A program made the translations under genes and the position numbers. Of a stretch of 7,158 nucleotides of DNA, positions 6,351 to 7,158 are shown piece by piece (position 1 is the first letter of the stretch; each line of letters opens with the position of its first letter). Under the pieces are notes generated by a model. It was not told where the DNA came from. It was given only the letters and a program-made list of their open reading frames with translations, and searched no databases. The DNA comes from an uncultured beta proteobacterium (lineage in GTDB: Bacteria > Pseudomonadota > Gammaproteobacteria > Burkholderiales > Burkholderiaceae_C). The stretch lies in NCBI GenBank assembly GCA_903870955.1, contig CAIQEX010000427.1:1-7158 (forward strand), given 5' to 3'.

Positions 6351-7158
6351 ATGCCCCTGACGCTGGCTTCTATTGTCGAAGCGCTTGGAGGCGAGTTGGT
6401 GGGTGAACCCTTTGCGGAAATCAGGGGGATTGCTCCACTCGAGTCTGCCCAACCTGGGCAGATGAGTTTTTTAAGCAACCCGCGCTACCAATCCCAATTA
6501 CGCAGCACGCGGGCGACCTGTGTGATTGTGTCTGAAGCGATGCGCTCAGAAGCACCTATGGGAGTGTCTTTGATTGTCGCGCCCAACCCCTATCTTTACT
6601 ACGCTCGCCTGACCCAACTTTGGCGTGTTCGGCAGGCGCGGGGACGTTCCGTCGGCATACATCCAAGCGCTGTTGTGGACGCGTTGGCCGAGGTCGATGA
6701 TTCGGCATCTATAGGGCCGCTGTGCGTCGTCGAACGCGGTGCCCGCATTGGTGCCGGAAGCGTTTTGAAATCACGCGTCACGGTCGGTGAAGATTGCACG
6801 ATCGGTGCGCGCTGCATCGTGCATTCTGGCGTGGTGATCGGCGCCGATGGCTTCGGTTTCGCACCCGATGGCGAGCGCTGGGAAAAAATTGAACAGTTGG
6901 GCGCCGTGCGCATCGGTGACGATGTGGAAATCGGGGCTAACACCTGTATTGACCGCGGCGCACTGCAAGACACCGTGATTGAAGACGGAGTAAAACTCGA
7001 CAATCTGATTCAGATTGGACATAACGTGCGTGTTGGTCGCAATACTGCAATGGCGGGCTGTGTCGGTGTCGCTGGCAGTGCCACCATTGGCCCCAATTGC
7101 ACCGTCGGCGGTGGCGCTGTGGTGTTGGGCCACTTAACCATTGCTGCCGGTGTGAATA
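6351..7158 (+). CDS. lpxD: UDP-3-O-(3-hydroxyacyl)glucosamine N-acyltransferase LpxD, truncated by window edge
   Basis: LpxD adds the N-linked 3-hydroxyacyl chain from acyl carrier protein to UDP-3-O-acylglucosamine, the third step of lipid A synthesis, in the cytosol. 269 complete codons are visible; the family is usually about 340 residues, so the C-terminal part is missing only because the window ends. The N-terminal uridine-binding domain has the family segment SFLSNPRY (39-46) and NPYLYYARL. From about residue 100 the sequence shows hexapeptide repeats of the left-handed beta-helix. [26 protein letters not shown] and the catalytic histidine H224 in QIGHNVRVG (aligned to E. coli H239) are present. 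ATG 6351 gives the usual [16 protein letters not shown] start. An in-frame GTG at 6315 would overlap skp and add an atypical 12 residues. The ribosome binding site is weak. The gap after skp is 25 bases; fabZ and lpxA normally follow in this cluster but are not visible. Confidence 0.95.
   Translation, partial: MPLTLASIVEALGGELVGEPFAEIRGIAPLESAQPGQMSFLSNPRYQSQLRSTRATCVIVSEAMRSEAPMGVSLIVAPNPYLYYARLTQLWRVRQARGRSVGIHPSAVVDALAEVDDSASIGPLCVVERGARIGAGSVLKSRVTVGEDCTIGARCIVHSGVVIGADGFGFAPDGERWEKIEQLGAVRIGDDVEIGANTCIDRGALQDTVIEDGVKLDNLIQIGHNVRVGRNTAMAGCVGVAGSATIGPNCTVGGGAVVLGHLTIAAGVN

Noticed and set aside
5813..6478. Open frame of 221 codons on the minus strand opposite skp and the lpxD start
   Set aside because: Its Leu/Phe-rich composition is what the reverse complement of a Lys/Glu/Gln-rich coiled-coil gene gives; no independent support.

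Overview
The window is a stretch of core bacterial chromosome carrying one tightly packed, plus-strand run of cell-envelope genes. In order it holds the last codons of a gene that is probably uppS, then cdsA, dxr (ispC), rseP, bamA, skp (ompH) and the first three quarters of lpxD, which runs off the right edge. This gene order is the classic proteobacterial envelope-biogenesis cluster. The moderately high GC content, the wording of the BamA, Skp and RseP proteins, and the very short gaps suggest a betaproteobacterium. Burkholderiales, perhaps a Comamonadaceae/Rhodoferax-like organism, is my best guess; that is inference from memory of the families, not from a search.

Layout: positions 1-35 are the end of the upstream gene. 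cdsA (46-900) makes CDP-diacylglycerol for phospholipids, and dxr (897-2087, GTG start overlapping the cdsA stop) commits carbon to the MEP isoprenoid pathway, which feeds the undecaprenyl carrier made by UppS. rseP (2102-3460) is the site-2 intramembrane protease that, in well-studied relatives, releases sigma-E under envelope stress. bamA (3495-5816) is the outer-membrane beta-barrel insertase, skp (5816-6325, sharing one base with the bamA stop) is the periplasmic chaperone for unfolded outer-membrane proteins, and lpxD (6351 to the edge) is the third step of lipid A synthesis. The genes therefore cover phospholipid precursors, the lipid carrier, lipid A, outer-membrane protein assembly and the stress sensor for that assembly.

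The largest gap between genes is 34 bases, so the whole window reads as part of one operon. I see no RNA gene, mobile element, CRISPR array, attachment site, convincing promoter or canonical terminator. All six essentially complete or near-complete reading frames are intact and keep their key residues. I do not see a previously undescribed system here. The points worth a second look are small: a perfect 18-base palindrome inside the second PDZ domain of rseP, a hairpin ending exactly at the dxr stop, a bamA start with no Shine-Dalgarno and a pyrimidine-rich leader, an Ala/Gly-rich stretch in the surface-facing part of BamA loop 6, and translationally coupled junctions.
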